64,000 nt of DNA from Niastella populi (GTDB lineage: Bacteria > Bacteroidota > Bacteroidia > Chitinophagales > Chitinophagaceae): the NCBI RefSeq assembly GCF_002078015.1, contig NZ_LWBP01000188.1, positions 1 to 64,000 of the forward strand. Reading direction: 5' to 3'. The notes beneath the pieces are model-generated. The model was not told where the DNA came from. It saw only the letters and a list, made by a program, of their open reading frames with translations, and did not search any database. The translations under genes and the position numbers were made by a program. The stretch's first letter is position 1; the number at the start of each line of letters is the position of its first letter. Shown one piece after another: positions 17,124-25,113 of the stretch.

Positions 17124-18284
17124 ATGAAAAGAATTTACAGTATTGACCTCATGCGTGGGATCGTTATGATCATCATGGCGCTTGACCATGTAAGAGACCT
17201 GTTGCATACCACTTCACTAACCGATCAGCCTACGAATTTAGCTACAACCACTCCTGCATTATTTTTTACCCGTTGGGTTACCCATTTGTGCGCGCCAACC
17301 TTTGTTTTTTTGTCGGGCGTTTCTGCATTTGTTTCCATGAAGAACCGGAATGATATGTATGCTACACGAAGGTTTCTATTAATAAGGGGTGTATGGCTCA
17401 TGGCCCTGGAGTTTACCCTGGTTAATTTTGGATTGTTGTTTGACGTCCGGTTCAAAATTTTGATTTTTGAAGTAATAGCAGCGATAGGGCTTGGATTTAT
17501 TGTTCTTGCTTTTTTAATTAACCGTTCTCCGAAAACAATTGGCATCATTGGATTAGCGATCATGTTCCTGCATAACCTGGCGCCATTGGTACCTGGCAGC
17601 GAATCATCTGTTTTCAAAAAGGTGCTGATGCCTTTTTTTGCGCCCGGGGTTATACCCTTAGGCGGCGATCGTTCATGTTTTATGGCTTATCCGCCATTAC
17701 CGTGGCTGGCCATCATGTTGATTGGTTTTGCAACGGCCCGTTTTTTTACACTGGAAATTCAGAAACAACGATCAGTCTTTTTAAAGCTGGCGCTCGCTTC
17801 TTTTACGATGTTTATCATTTTACGGGCCATCAATATATACGGTGATCCTGTACCGTGGTCGCAGCAAAAGAACGGTGTATATACTTTTCTTTCATTTATA
17901 AATCTCACCAAATATCCCCCTTCACTCCAGTTTTGCTTACTATTCCCGGGTATTATGTTTTTAATTCTTTCAGCAGTACAGGGAATAAAAGGTAAAATAA
18001 CAGATGTAATTAGTGTATATGGGAAGGTGCCTTTGTTTTATTTCCTGGTGCATTTTTATATAATTCATTCACTGGTTTTCGTAATGGTATTTCTCCAGGG
18101 GTTCAGCCCTTCCGATCTGGAATTCGGCTTTAATTTTGGCCGGCCGAAAAGCGGCAGCGGGCTTGCGCTTTGGGCCATTTACCTGGTATGGACCGGAATA
18201 GTAGTGGTGATGTATCCGCTTTGTAAGTGGTACGCACGGTACAAGGAAGCTCATAAAGAAAAAAAGTGGTTGCGGTATTTATAG
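17124..18284 (+). CDS. DUF1624/heparan-alpha-glucosaminide N-acetyltransferase-like membrane protein
   Basis: 386 residues with about ten membrane segments. The N-terminus RIYSIDLMRGIVMIIMALDH is diagnostic of the DUF1624 (HGSNAT-like, YeiB-related) family, and FFTRWVTHLCAPTFVFLSG follows. The conserved His in ALDH and the later PLPWLAIMLIGF region are present. Family members transfer acetyl groups across membranes to amino sugars or are uncharacterised. It is transcribed alone, divergent from the LytTR operon. Confidence 0.85.
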   Translation: MKRIYSIDLMRGIVMIIMALDHVRDLLHTTSLTDQPTNLATTTPALFFTRWVTHLCAPTFVFLSGVSAFVSMKNRNDMYATRRFLLIRGVWLMALEFTLVNFGLLFDVRFKILIFEVIAAIGLGFIVLAFLINRSPKTIGIIGLAIMFLHNLAPLVPGSESSVFKKVLMPFFAPGVIPLGGDRSCFMAYPPLPWLAIMLIGFATARFFTLEIQKQRSVFLKLALASFTMFIILRAINIYGDPVPWSQQKNGVYTFLSFINLTKYPPSLQFCLLFPGIMFLILSAVQGIKGKITDVISVYGKVPLFYFLVHFYIIHSLVFVMVFLQGFSPSDLEFGFNFGRPKSGSGLALWAIYLVWTGIVVVMYPLCKWYARYKEAHKEKKWLRYL

Positions 18285-18466
18285 TCGGAACACTATCTTA
18301 TTGAAAGCTGCCTTATCTCCGGCATATCGCCCGGCTGGCAATCCGGCTTCGCAGATCGCTTCCAACGTATTGAAGCGGATGTCTTTTGCTTTTCCTGTTT
18401 TTCAGATCAAATTTTTATTTCATTTGCTAAACGCGCATATTTACATGAACACAACCTGTAAATGCC

Positions 18467-20542
18467 ATGCGATACATTTTAATATCTCTCCTTGCCATTT
18501 CATTTTGTACACTTCGGGCTCAAATAAAAGTGGACATGAAAAATTTCAACGGCAAAAATGGCGCTACCGCAATCGTTAAGAATGAAGTTCTATCGGTATC
18601 GTGGCCGGCCGGAAGAAGCAAAACCGGGAAGCTTATTTTTGATCTTTCCGCTCAAAAGCCGATCTTCAAAAGCATAGAGTTGCAGGAGGGAAACACGAAA
18701 CACCCAATTGCATCGGACCTCGACCCGGCATTTGTACTAACCGTTGGCAGGCGTGACCTTATATCGCAAAATGGATGGAATATCTTCTTCGACAAGGTTC
18801 CCAACAAACCTTTTAATGCATACAATATTGAATTCGTTAAGCAGTCTGCCGCTATCAGAAGCGCTGGAAGCAGAACGGTGATCAGCATTGGTAAATTAAA
18901 TGCGCCCGGATTTACCGGCACGCTGGAAGTAACGCTCTATAATGGAAGCCCGTTGATGAATATTGCCGCCGTGATGGAAACTGAAATTGATTCTACAGCT
19001 ATATTATATGATGCCGGACTGATCTCAAAAAATGCATTGTGGGAAAAGATCGGGTATAGTGATGTTGATGAACAAATGAGATCGATAAAACCCGCTGTGA
19101 ACGATAGTGCAGTTGGCCTGCAGGTGAAATACAGAAGTATTATCGGTGAAACCAAACAGGGAAGCCTGGTGGTATTTCCTGCGCCGCATCAATATTTTTA
19201 TCCGTTGGATGAGGCGTTCAATCTGAAATTCGTTTGGGCGGGCAATCAATACCGTAACCTTATCAATGGTTATGGAATAGGGATCAGGCAGGACCTGTAT
19301 GGCGACAGAAGGTATGTTCCGTGGTTCAATGCACCGCCGGGAACCAAACAGCGACTAAATTTTTTTATCTTACTTAGTAGTGGCAATGCTACCCTTGCAT
19401 TGAATGAGGTGAAGAAGTTTACAAACAATGATCGCTATCCTGAGTTGCCTGGTTATAAAAAAATGGCAAGTCATTTTCATAATGAGTTTATCATGAAGGT
19501 GGTTCTGGCCAACAAAACTGTTCCTGAATCACCTGATTTTATTAAAGTATTTAAGCGTACGGGAATCGATATTGTTCACCTCGGCGAGTTTCATTATACA
19601 GCGCATCCAAAAGGACCCGATAGTCTTCGGTTAAAAGAGTTACATGCATTGTTTCAGCAATGCGAACGGCTTTCATCGAAAGATTTCCTGTTGCTGCCTG
19701 GCGAAGAACCCAATGAATTCTTTGGCGGGCACTGGCTGCAACTTTTTCCAAAACCTGTTTACTGGATCATGTCGAGAAATGCCGATAAGCCATTTGTAAC
19801 GGAGGAGCCGGCGTTCGGTAAGGTTTACCGGATTTCGAATGAAAGCGAAATGCTCGATCTGCTGAGAAAAGAGAACGGGCTTGCGTGGACGGCCCACCCG
19901 CGCACCAAGGGATCAACAGGGTATCCTGACAAATATAAAACTGCTCCTTTTTTTAAAGACCAGCATTTCCTGGGCGGCGCCTGGAAAGCAATGCCTGCAG
20001 ATCTTTCCCAACCTTTTCTTGGAAAGCGTGTACTTGATCTTATGGATGATATGAACAATTGGGGAGCGCGTAAAAAAGTATTGGCCGAAGCAGATCTGTT
20101 TACCATTACACCGGAAAATGAAATGTACGCACACCTGAACATCAACTACCTGAAAATTGACAGGCTGCCTGAATATAAGAACGGGTGGCAGCCGGTGGTA
20201 GATGCGTTGCAGCAAGGCAAATTCTTTTCATCGACCGGTGAAGTGCTTATTTCCGAATTTAATGTCGATGGAAAATCATCGGGTGAAGAAATAGCGGTGA
20301 ACGGGAAAAGATCGAATGTAACGTGCAAACTAAAGTGGACCTTCCCAATGAATTATGTGGAAGTTATTTCAGGTGATGGCGAAAAAGTTTACCGCGAGCG
20401 GATCGTTATGGACAACACGAATGCATTCGGTGAGCAAACTATAAACAGATCGCTTGATCTTACCGGTCGGAAATGGGTTCGTTTGGAAGCCTGGGATGTT
20501 GCTGCCAACGGCGCGTTTACACAAACTATCTACATCAAATAG
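18467..20542 (+). CDS. Secreted metallohydrolase-like protein (CehA/McbA-type PHP fold)
   Basis: 691 residues with a signal peptide (MRYILISLLAISFCTLRA). The first 320 residues look like a beta-rich non-catalytic region. The second half has a spread of His and acidic motifs that suggest a PHP-type metal site: HFH (336-338), HLGEFH (371-376), GEE (412-414), GGHW (His422) and TAHP (His477). These fit the CehA/McbA subgroup, in which an HNH or HxH opener, GxE and a late His coordinate metals. CehA/McbA enzymes are known as esterases or phosphoesterases; the substrate here is unknown. It is monocistronic, ending at a strong terminator. Confidence 0.6.
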   Translation: MRYILISLLAISFCTLRAQIKVDMKNFNGKNGATAIVKNEVLSVSWPAGRSKTGKLIFDLSAQKPIFKSIELQEGNTKHPIASDLDPAFVLTVGRRDLISQNGWNIFFDKVPNKPFNAYNIEFVKQSAAIRSAGSRTVISIGKLNAPGFTGTLEVTLYNGSPLMNIAAVMETEIDSTAILYDAGLISKNALWEKIGYSDVDEQMRSIKPAVNDSAVGLQVKYRSIIGETKQGSLVVFPAPHQYFYPLDEAFNLKFVWAGNQYRNLINGYGIGIRQDLYGDRRYVPWFNAPPGTKQRLNFFILLSSGNATLALNEVKKFTNNDRYPELPGYKKMASHFHNEFIMKVVLANKTVPESPDFIKVFKRTGIDIVHLGEFHYTAHPKGPDSLRLKELHALFQQCERLSSKDFLLLPGEEPNEFFGGHWLQLFPKPVYWIMSRNADKPFVTEEPAFGKVYRISNESEMLDLLRKENGLAWTAHPRTKGSTGYPDKYKTAPFFKDQHFLGGAWKAMPADLSQPFLGKRVLDLMDDMNNWGARKKVLAEADLFTITPENEMYAHLNINYLKIDRLPEYKNGWQPVVDALQQGKFFSSTGEVLISEFNVDGKSSGEEIAVNGKRSNVTCKLKWTFPMNYVEVISGDGEKVYRERIVMDNTNAFGEQTINRSLDLTGRKWVRLEAWDVAANGAFTQTIYIK

Positions 20543-20562
20543 AATCGTTGGTTATAAGATCT

Positions 20563-20600
20563 TACTACAAAAACCCGCCGGATAGCGGGTTTTTGTAGTA
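20563..20600. terminator. Bidirectional terminator, perfect 16-bp stem
   Basis: TACTACAAAAACCCGC (20563-20578) pairs fully with 20585-20600 around the loop CGGATA. The stem contains A and T runs on both sides of a GC core, so it can terminate the plus-strand gene ending at 20542 and the minus-strand gene ending at 20614. Confidence 0.9.
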
Positions 20601-20613
20601 ATGGGATGTAATG

Positions 20614-20829
20614 TTAAAAGCCCAGTTTGCTGCCCAGGTCGCCCAGCAAATTGCCGCCGCCGGCGTTATTGTCAGCGCCTTCGCCGCTGGTGCCTAACAC
20701 TGAATCGATCTGACCGCCGAATTGCGGGAATTTTTGCTTCACAAAACCGGCAACTATTCCTAAAACCTGTTGTGCCTGTTCGGCAGGAATACCTGTTTTT
20801 TCAACTATCTGTTTAACTAGTTCGCTCAT
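20614..20829 (-). CDS. Small conserved helical protein of unknown function
   Basis: 71 residues from the ATG at 20829; a longer frame begins with unlikely sequence. MSELVKQIVEKTGIPAEQA is followed by QVLGIVAGFVKQKFP, two amphipathic helices as in DUF937/DUF2780-like small proteins. A Gly/Asn-rich low-complexity tail (GEGADNNAGGGN) ends in LLGDLGSKLGF. No signal peptide. Function unknown; such proteins are common singletons in Bacteroidota. It has a good upstream promoter. Confidence 0.75.
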   Translation of the reverse strand: MSELVKQIVEKTGIPAEQAQQVLGIVAGFVKQKFPQFGGQIDSVLGTSGEGADNNAGGGNLLGDLGSKLGF

Positions 20830-20848
20830 GGTGTTTAATTTAATACTG

Positions 20849-20880
20849 CAAAGGTAAGGCCCCGGCAAATTGCAGTCAAC
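20849..20880 (-). promoter_or_regulatory. Bacteroidota promoter for the small helical protein gene
   Basis: On the minus strand: GTTG at 20880-20877, a 20-base spacer, then TACCTTTG at 20856-20849. This fits the TTG-N19-21-TAnnTTTG pattern, with the -7 box 19 bases before the ATG at 20829. Confidence 0.5.
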
Positions 20881-20899
20881 GATTATCGCTGATCCGATT

Positions 20900-21295
20900 T
20901 TATGCCTTCAACTCCAGTTTCATCTTTTTCTTCCAGAAGATATAAGACAGGATACCCGGAACAAACCATACCAGCATAAAACCCAGCATGGGGTCTATCG
21001 TTTTCGATACTGCTATACTGGCATATACCGCGCCGATAAGGTCGAAGAACAATCCCGCATAAGCCCATTCTTTGATTGTTTTTAATCCCGGAATTAAAAT
21101 AACTATTGACCCGATCAGTTTTGCAACCCCGGTAAATGGAATAAAATATACCGGAAATCCAAGGTAATCATGTATCAGTTTCTTTGCATCATCATTTACA
21201 ATGAGGCTGCCATACGAGGAGAAGATCATGAGTGCTGCAAACAAAATAGTAAACACCCAGTAGAGAATGTTGATGGTTTTCGGTTGCATAAGCAT
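20900..21295 (-). CDS. DoxX-like small membrane protein
   Basis: 131 residues with four hydrophobic segments. The order matches the DoxX-like family: an opening helix (INILYWVFTILFAALMIFSSYG), then FTGVAKLIGSIVILIPG, WAYAGLFFDLIGAVYA and a final helix before a basic tail. An alternative ATG two codons later (21289) is equally plausible. DoxX-like proteins are membrane proteins of uncertain role, some linked to redox or thiosulfate metabolism. Confidence 0.8.
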   Translation of the reverse strand: MLMQPKTINILYWVFTILFAALMIFSSYGSLIVNDDAKKLIHDYLGFPVYFIPFTGVAKLIGSIVILIPGLKTIKEWAYAGLFFDLIGAVYASIAVSKTIDPMLGFMLVWFVPGILSYIFWKKKMKLELKA

Positions 21296-21430
21296 TGATT
21301 TGGTACATTAAATATAAAATAAATCTGCATTCTTTTAAAAAATGACCAGCGTAGCGGAAACACCGGGTAGAACAACGGCAAGGAATGCCGAGTACTAACG
21401 CTTTTGTTTGTTTTTCAGGAATAATGCGCC

Positions 21431-21655
21431 TCTACATTGCCTGACCACGTTATTGTGTATTTCGATCCTGCATCCAAATCACCGGTATCTTTGCTTGAAT
21501 TAGGCGCCTTTAATTATAAAGCGATCGTAATTTGCCCGCAAGGCTTCTGGCGAAAAGGAAATGTCGACATCTTCTGTGAGGAGTTCAATGTAAAACAGGT
21601 GCCTGATCTGAGATCAGCGCTTGAGCATATTTTAGCATCACTTACAAAAACCTGA
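21431..21655 (+). pseudogene. C-terminal remnant of a nucleoside 2-deoxyribosyltransferase-like gene
   Basis: A 72-codon stretch without an ATG start; an in-frame TAA sits at 21422. The translation VIVYFDP, SPVSLLELGAF, VICPQGFWRKGNVDI corresponds to the C-terminal half of the nucleoside 2-deoxyribosyltransferase-like domain, where SPxSLLELG carries the catalytic-site Glu and GFWRxGNVDI is characteristic. The N-terminal half (about 90 residues with the VFLAGSI motif) is missing. It could be a decayed copy or a deletion remnant. Confidence 0.6.
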
Positions 21656-21745
21656 GCCCATCAGGCCAATATAGGTTACTCAAAGGCCATTCTTCTTCCG
21701 TTTGTACATATTCCTGATTATTATTTTTGGTGAATAATTATTGTT

Positions 21746-23485
21746 ATGCTGCCATTGAAAAATAGTAACCAGGGATCAATCAGTGATTTTGATACTTCGG
21801 CAAACAATTCCCTTTCGCGCCGCCAGTGGTTTGAGCGGTTAGCGCTTCCGGCGCTGGCGCTGGCAGGCGCGGCATTACCTGCGACTTCGGGGGCGGCGCC
21901 CATTTCCGGCCATCATATCAGCGATCACCTGCGGGGAGCACGTATTTTCAACGTGTGCGATTTTGGTGCTAAAGGCGATGGAAAAACGCTTGATACAAAA
22001 GCCATCCAGGCCGCTATCGATGCCTGCCACAAAGAACAGGGCGGTACGGTGCTGATACCGGCCGGGGATTTTATTTGCGGAACCATAGAGCTGAAATCGA
22101 ACGTTACCTTACACCTGTCGGTACAGGGACGTTTGCTGGGCAGTGCCCGGCGGGAAGATTATTCAGCAGGAAAAGGAGTGCCTTCAGGAAATGGTAATAT
22201 TGTTTTCGTTTATGCGGTAAATGCAGCAAACATTACCATTGAAGGAAGAGGTACCATCGACGGTAATGGCCTGGCTTTTTATACAGGGAAAGGTGATAAT
22301 ACCGGTCCGGGCCAGCGCGGTATAGGCGGCAATTTCGACCGGCCGCATTTGATCGTATTTTATCAGTGCTCCAATTTTGTGGTGCGCGATGTTTTTTTAA
22401 CGCGCAGCGCCTACCATTGTTTTCGCATCCTGCATTGCAAACAGATCCGGCTGGATGGCATCAGCATATATAACCGCGTAAATAAGAATAACGATGGCTT
22501 TCATTTTAACGATAGCCAGTACGTGCACATCAGTAATTGCGATATCCAGTGCCAGGACGATGCCTGCGCCTTTTTTGGCAGCAACCAGTTCGTTACCATA
22601 ACCAACTGTAGTTTTAGTACCCGGTGGTCGGTTTTCAGATTTGGCAACGGCGATGCACAGAACATTGTAGTAAGCAATTGTCTCATATATGAAACTTATG
22701 GCTGCCCGGTAAAGATCAGTTCAGGGAAGGCCCGCGTTGAAAACCTCAGTTTCTCGAACATTATAATGCGCAATGTAACGGGTCCTGTTGGTATTGCTTT
22801 CACCAATACCAAAGACAGGAACAATGCCGGTGATAACGCCAATGACGGGTCGGCATTCGTGCGGAATATTTCGTTCAATGGCATACGCGCCACCGTGGTT
22901 GAAAAACCGGTTGATCATGCAGATATTCATTTTGGCGTAAATGTGTTCAATGGGGAAGTAAACTCATGCATAACGCTGAATGGTGTGGGCAAAGCATTCC
23001 TTGAAAATATCAGTTTTACCGATGTGCATATTACTTATGCCGGCGGGGGCACAAAAGAGCAGGCATTGAAAAGAGCCGTGCCGCAGGTTGCTGCTGAATA
23101 TTTTGGCGTATGGGGAACAGAACCGTTCGGGCCGCCGGCATATGGCCTGTATGCACGTAATGTAAAGAATCTTACCCTGCATAATGTGAGGTTCGAATAT
23201 GAAAAGCCCGATGCCCGGCCGGCCATCGTATTCGACAATGTGCAGGATGCGTCCATTACTGGCGTAAGCGCCAAGGGAAGCGCCGATGCCGAACTGTTTC
23301 GCATCATCAATTCAAAAGATGTTCTGATAGCCTCTTGCCGGGTGTTGTCGCATGCAGCTACATTTTTACAGGTAGAAGGCGATATGTGCGAAGGCATTGT
23401 GGTTAACGGCGGAGATTTGCGAAAAGCGCAGAAGCCGCTGGTGTTTGAACGGGGCGCTGGAAAGAATGCGGTTGTAATGGGGTAA
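21746..23485 (+). CDS. GH28-like right-handed beta-helix protein, Tat-type signal
   Basis: 579 residues. The N-terminus has SRRQWFERLAL followed by an alanine-rich hydrophobic stretch, consistent with a twin-arginine signal. FNVCDFGAKGDGKTLDTKAIQAAI opens a pectin-lyase-fold beta-helix as in polygalacturonases (GH28). Of the four GH28 catalytic blocks, NTD is NND (in NKNNDGFHF), QDD is present (CQDDACAFFGS), but GHG reads GNG (FRFGNGDAQN), and RIK is at most VKI. Hydrolysis by the classical GH28 mechanism is therefore uncertain; it may be a distinct subfamily. Its stop abuts the stop of a convergent small gene. Confidence 0.75.
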   Translation: MLPLKNSNQGSISDFDTSANNSLSRRQWFERLALPALALAGAALPATSGAAPISGHHISDHLRGARIFNVCDFGAKGDGKTLDTKAIQAAIDACHKEQGGTVLIPAGDFICGTIELKSNVTLHLSVQGRLLGSARREDYSAGKGVPSGNGNIVFVYAVNAANITIEGRGTIDGNGLAFYTGKGDNTGPGQRGIGGNFDRPHLIVFYQCSNFVVRDVFLTRSAYHCFRILHCKQIRLDGISIYNRVNKNNDGFHFNDSQYVHISNCDIQCQDDACAFFGSNQFVTITNCSFSTRWSVFRFGNGDAQNIVVSNCLIYETYGCPVKISSGKARVENLSFSNIIMRNVTGPVGIAFTNTKDRNNAGDNANDGSAFVRNISFNGIRATVVEKPVDHADIHFGVNVFNGEVNSCITLNGVGKAFLENISFTDVHITYAGGGTKEQALKRAVPQVAAEYFGVWGTEPFGPPAYGLYARNVKNLTLHNVRFEYEKPDARPAIVFDNVQDASITGVSAKGSADAELFRIINSKDVLIASCRVLSHAATFLQVEGDMCEGIVVNGGDLRKAQKPLVFERGAGKNAVVMG

Positions 23486-23704
23486 CTACCATTCTATGGT
23501 CCATTGCCCTTCATCATTCACAAAATAGTTAAGCCCGTTACTCATATGATGCAATTCTTTGCCATCTTTTCTGAAGCTGGTCTTTGCTTCATACACCCGC
23601 ACCCCGTTGTTATCGCGGGTTAAATAATTGATCAGGGCTGGCAATGTGGGCGGCAGGTCATGCAACCATTGTCCATCTTCCTCTTTTACAAATGCCTGGC
23701 TCAT
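23486..23704 (-). CDS. Conserved small hypothetical protein
   Basis: 72 residues: MSQAFVKEEDGQWLHDLPP, then LPALINYLTRDNNGVRVYE and HHMSNGLNYF. It is acidic and soluble, with no signal peptide. It resembles a short conserved family seen in Bacteroidota near GreA/GreB-like genes, but I cannot assign a function. The stop codon is adjacent to that of the convergent GH28-like gene. Confidence 0.65.
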   Translation of the reverse strand: MSQAFVKEEDGQWLHDLPPTLPALINYLTRDNNGVRVYEAKTSFRKDGKELHHMSNGLNYFVNDEGQWTIEW

Positions 23705-23872
23705 AATAAGATCATTTAAAATGAAATATTCACGTCACACAATATAACCAGAAAAAATAATGCCACAACAGGTTGCTGTTGCGTGGCAAAATAACCGCTT
23801 TTGCCCATACTTTGTCTAAATAAACCCCTGCTAAAGTCCATTTAACACCCGGGCAACCCCGAATTTCAGCAA

Positions 23873-23880
23873 TAGATTTG
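23873..23880 (+). promoter_or_regulatory. -7 promoter box for the SnoaL-like gene
   Basis: TAGATTTG fits TAnnTTTG and ends 19 bases before the ATG at 23900. No good -33 element was found. Confidence 0.4.
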
Positions 23881-23899
23881 TTCTATAAAAAAGACAACA

Positions 23900-24277
23900 A
23901 TGACAACACTGCAAAAAATATTGACCACGCAGGAAGTGGCCACACGATTCAATGAATTGGCGCAGCAGGAGAAATGGTTTGAGATCCAGGAGGCATTCTT
24001 TGCAGACAATGTAAAGAGCATTGAGCCGGCCAATTCGCCCTATATGGGATATGCGGAAGGAAAGGCTGCGGTTCGCAAAAAGGGAGAGGATTTTGTTAAG
24101 CAAATTACGGCGCTTCACAGGGCTTACACTTCTGAGCCATTGGTAACCGGTAATCATTTTGCCGTTGTTAGGGAAATTGACATCACCGTGCGGGAGCATG
24201 GCAGAATTCAGATGAACCAGATAATGCTGTATGAAGTGAAAGCGGGACAGATCATACTGGAACAATTCTTTTATTAA
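23900..24277 (+). CDS. SnoaL-like/NTF2-fold protein
   Basis: 125 residues with the cone-shaped NTF2-like layout: a first helix with VATRFNELAQQEKWFEIQEAFF, then YAEGKAAVRKKGEDF and strands ending MNQIMLYEVKAGQIILEQFFY. This is the SnoaL-like group. Members may be isomerases, hydratases or ligand-binding proteins. No catalytic residues can be assigned safely. It is monocistronic with a terminator. Confidence 0.75.
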   Translation: MTTLQKILTTQEVATRFNELAQQEKWFEIQEAFFADNVKSIEPANSPYMGYAEGKAAVRKKGEDFVKQITALHRAYTSEPLVTGNHFAVVREIDITVREHGRIQMNQIMLYEVKAGQIILEQFFY

Positions 24278-24297
24278 ACCCCGATAATAAATGAGAA

Positions 24298-24325
24298 GGC
24301 CCCGGTAATGCCGGGGTGCTTTTTA
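24298..24325 (+). terminator. Intrinsic terminator after the SnoaL-like gene
   Basis: Stem CCCCGG (24300-24305) and CCGGGG (24311-24316) with loop TAATG, followed by a T-rich run from 24320. Confidence 0.75.
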
Positions 24326-24351
24326 ATATTTAGCCACTGTACGGCATTCAA

Positions 24352-25107
24352 TTATTTGGCATACTCCTTCATCTTCATCAGAAAAAACTCTTTCTTTCTT
24401 TTAGCTACCCTTATTTCCTGTCCATCGGTCATTGTTACGGTGCCTTCTTCTCCCCGGCGGTATTCTTTTACGTGCCGCAGATTGATAAGGTATGACCGGT
24501 GCACGCGAACAAAAAAACTGTCGGCCAGCAGGGTTTCATACTCCTTAATGGTTTTTGAGGTAACCACCTGTTTTTTATGGGGAAGGTAAAATTTAGTATA
24601 ACTGCTGCAGGCTTCACAGTAAATAATATCCTGCAGCAGGATCACTTCAAAGCCGTGTTGTGAAGGGATACATAATTTTATTTCATGCGCAGACAGCTGA
24701 GGGCGCAGGTTATGACGCAGTACCTCCATTCCTTCCAGTTTTTTCTTATTGATTATGCGGTCATGCGCCCTGTCTACGGCTTCTATCAGTTCGGTTTCAT
24801 CAATTGGTTTAAGTAAATAATCCACCGCGCTGAATTTAAATGCCTGCAGCATATAGCCGTCGTACGCGGTGACAAATATTACCTCGGGAATGTGGGCAGA
24901 AAGTTCCTGCATTAATTCAATCCCGTTTTTGCCAGGCATTGAAATGTCGAGAAAAATAAGATCGGGGTGTAACCGGTTGATCTTTTCCAACGCGGTAACC
25001 ACATCGCTACAGGCGGCGATCACGTCGACCTGCGCACAATTTTTGGTAAGCAATAACGAGAGTGCGTTAAGGCTTTTAACTTCATCATCAATCAGAATTG
25101 CTGTCAT
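24352..25107 (-). CDS. LytTR family response regulator
   Basis: 251 residues: receiver (DD at 7-8, phospho-acceptor Asp54 in IFLDISMPG, KPI near 104) and a LytTR domain (DIIYCEACSSYTKFYL, FFVRVHRSYLINL). It starts six bases after the stop of the 1042-residue sensor kinase on the same strand, so it is that sensor's partner. Confidence 0.93.
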   Translation of the reverse strand: MTAILIDDEVKSLNALSLLLTKNCAQVDVIAACSDVVTALEKINRLHPDLIFLDISMPGKNGIELMQELSAHIPEVIFVTAYDGYMLQAFKFSAVDYLLKPIDETELIEAVDRAHDRIINKKKLEGMEVLRHNLRPQLSAHEIKLCIPSQHGFEVILLQDIIYCEACSSYTKFYLPHKKQVVTSKTIKEYETLLADSFFVRVHRSYLINLRHVKEYRRGEEGTVTMTDGQEIRVAKRKKEFFLMKMKEYAK

Positions 25108-25113
25108 AACGTA

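Noticed and set aside
18301-18579. Open frame of 92 codons between the DUF1624 gene and the secreted hydrolase gene
   Set aside because: TTG start, low-complexity translation, and it overlaps the signal peptide region of the real gene at 18467.
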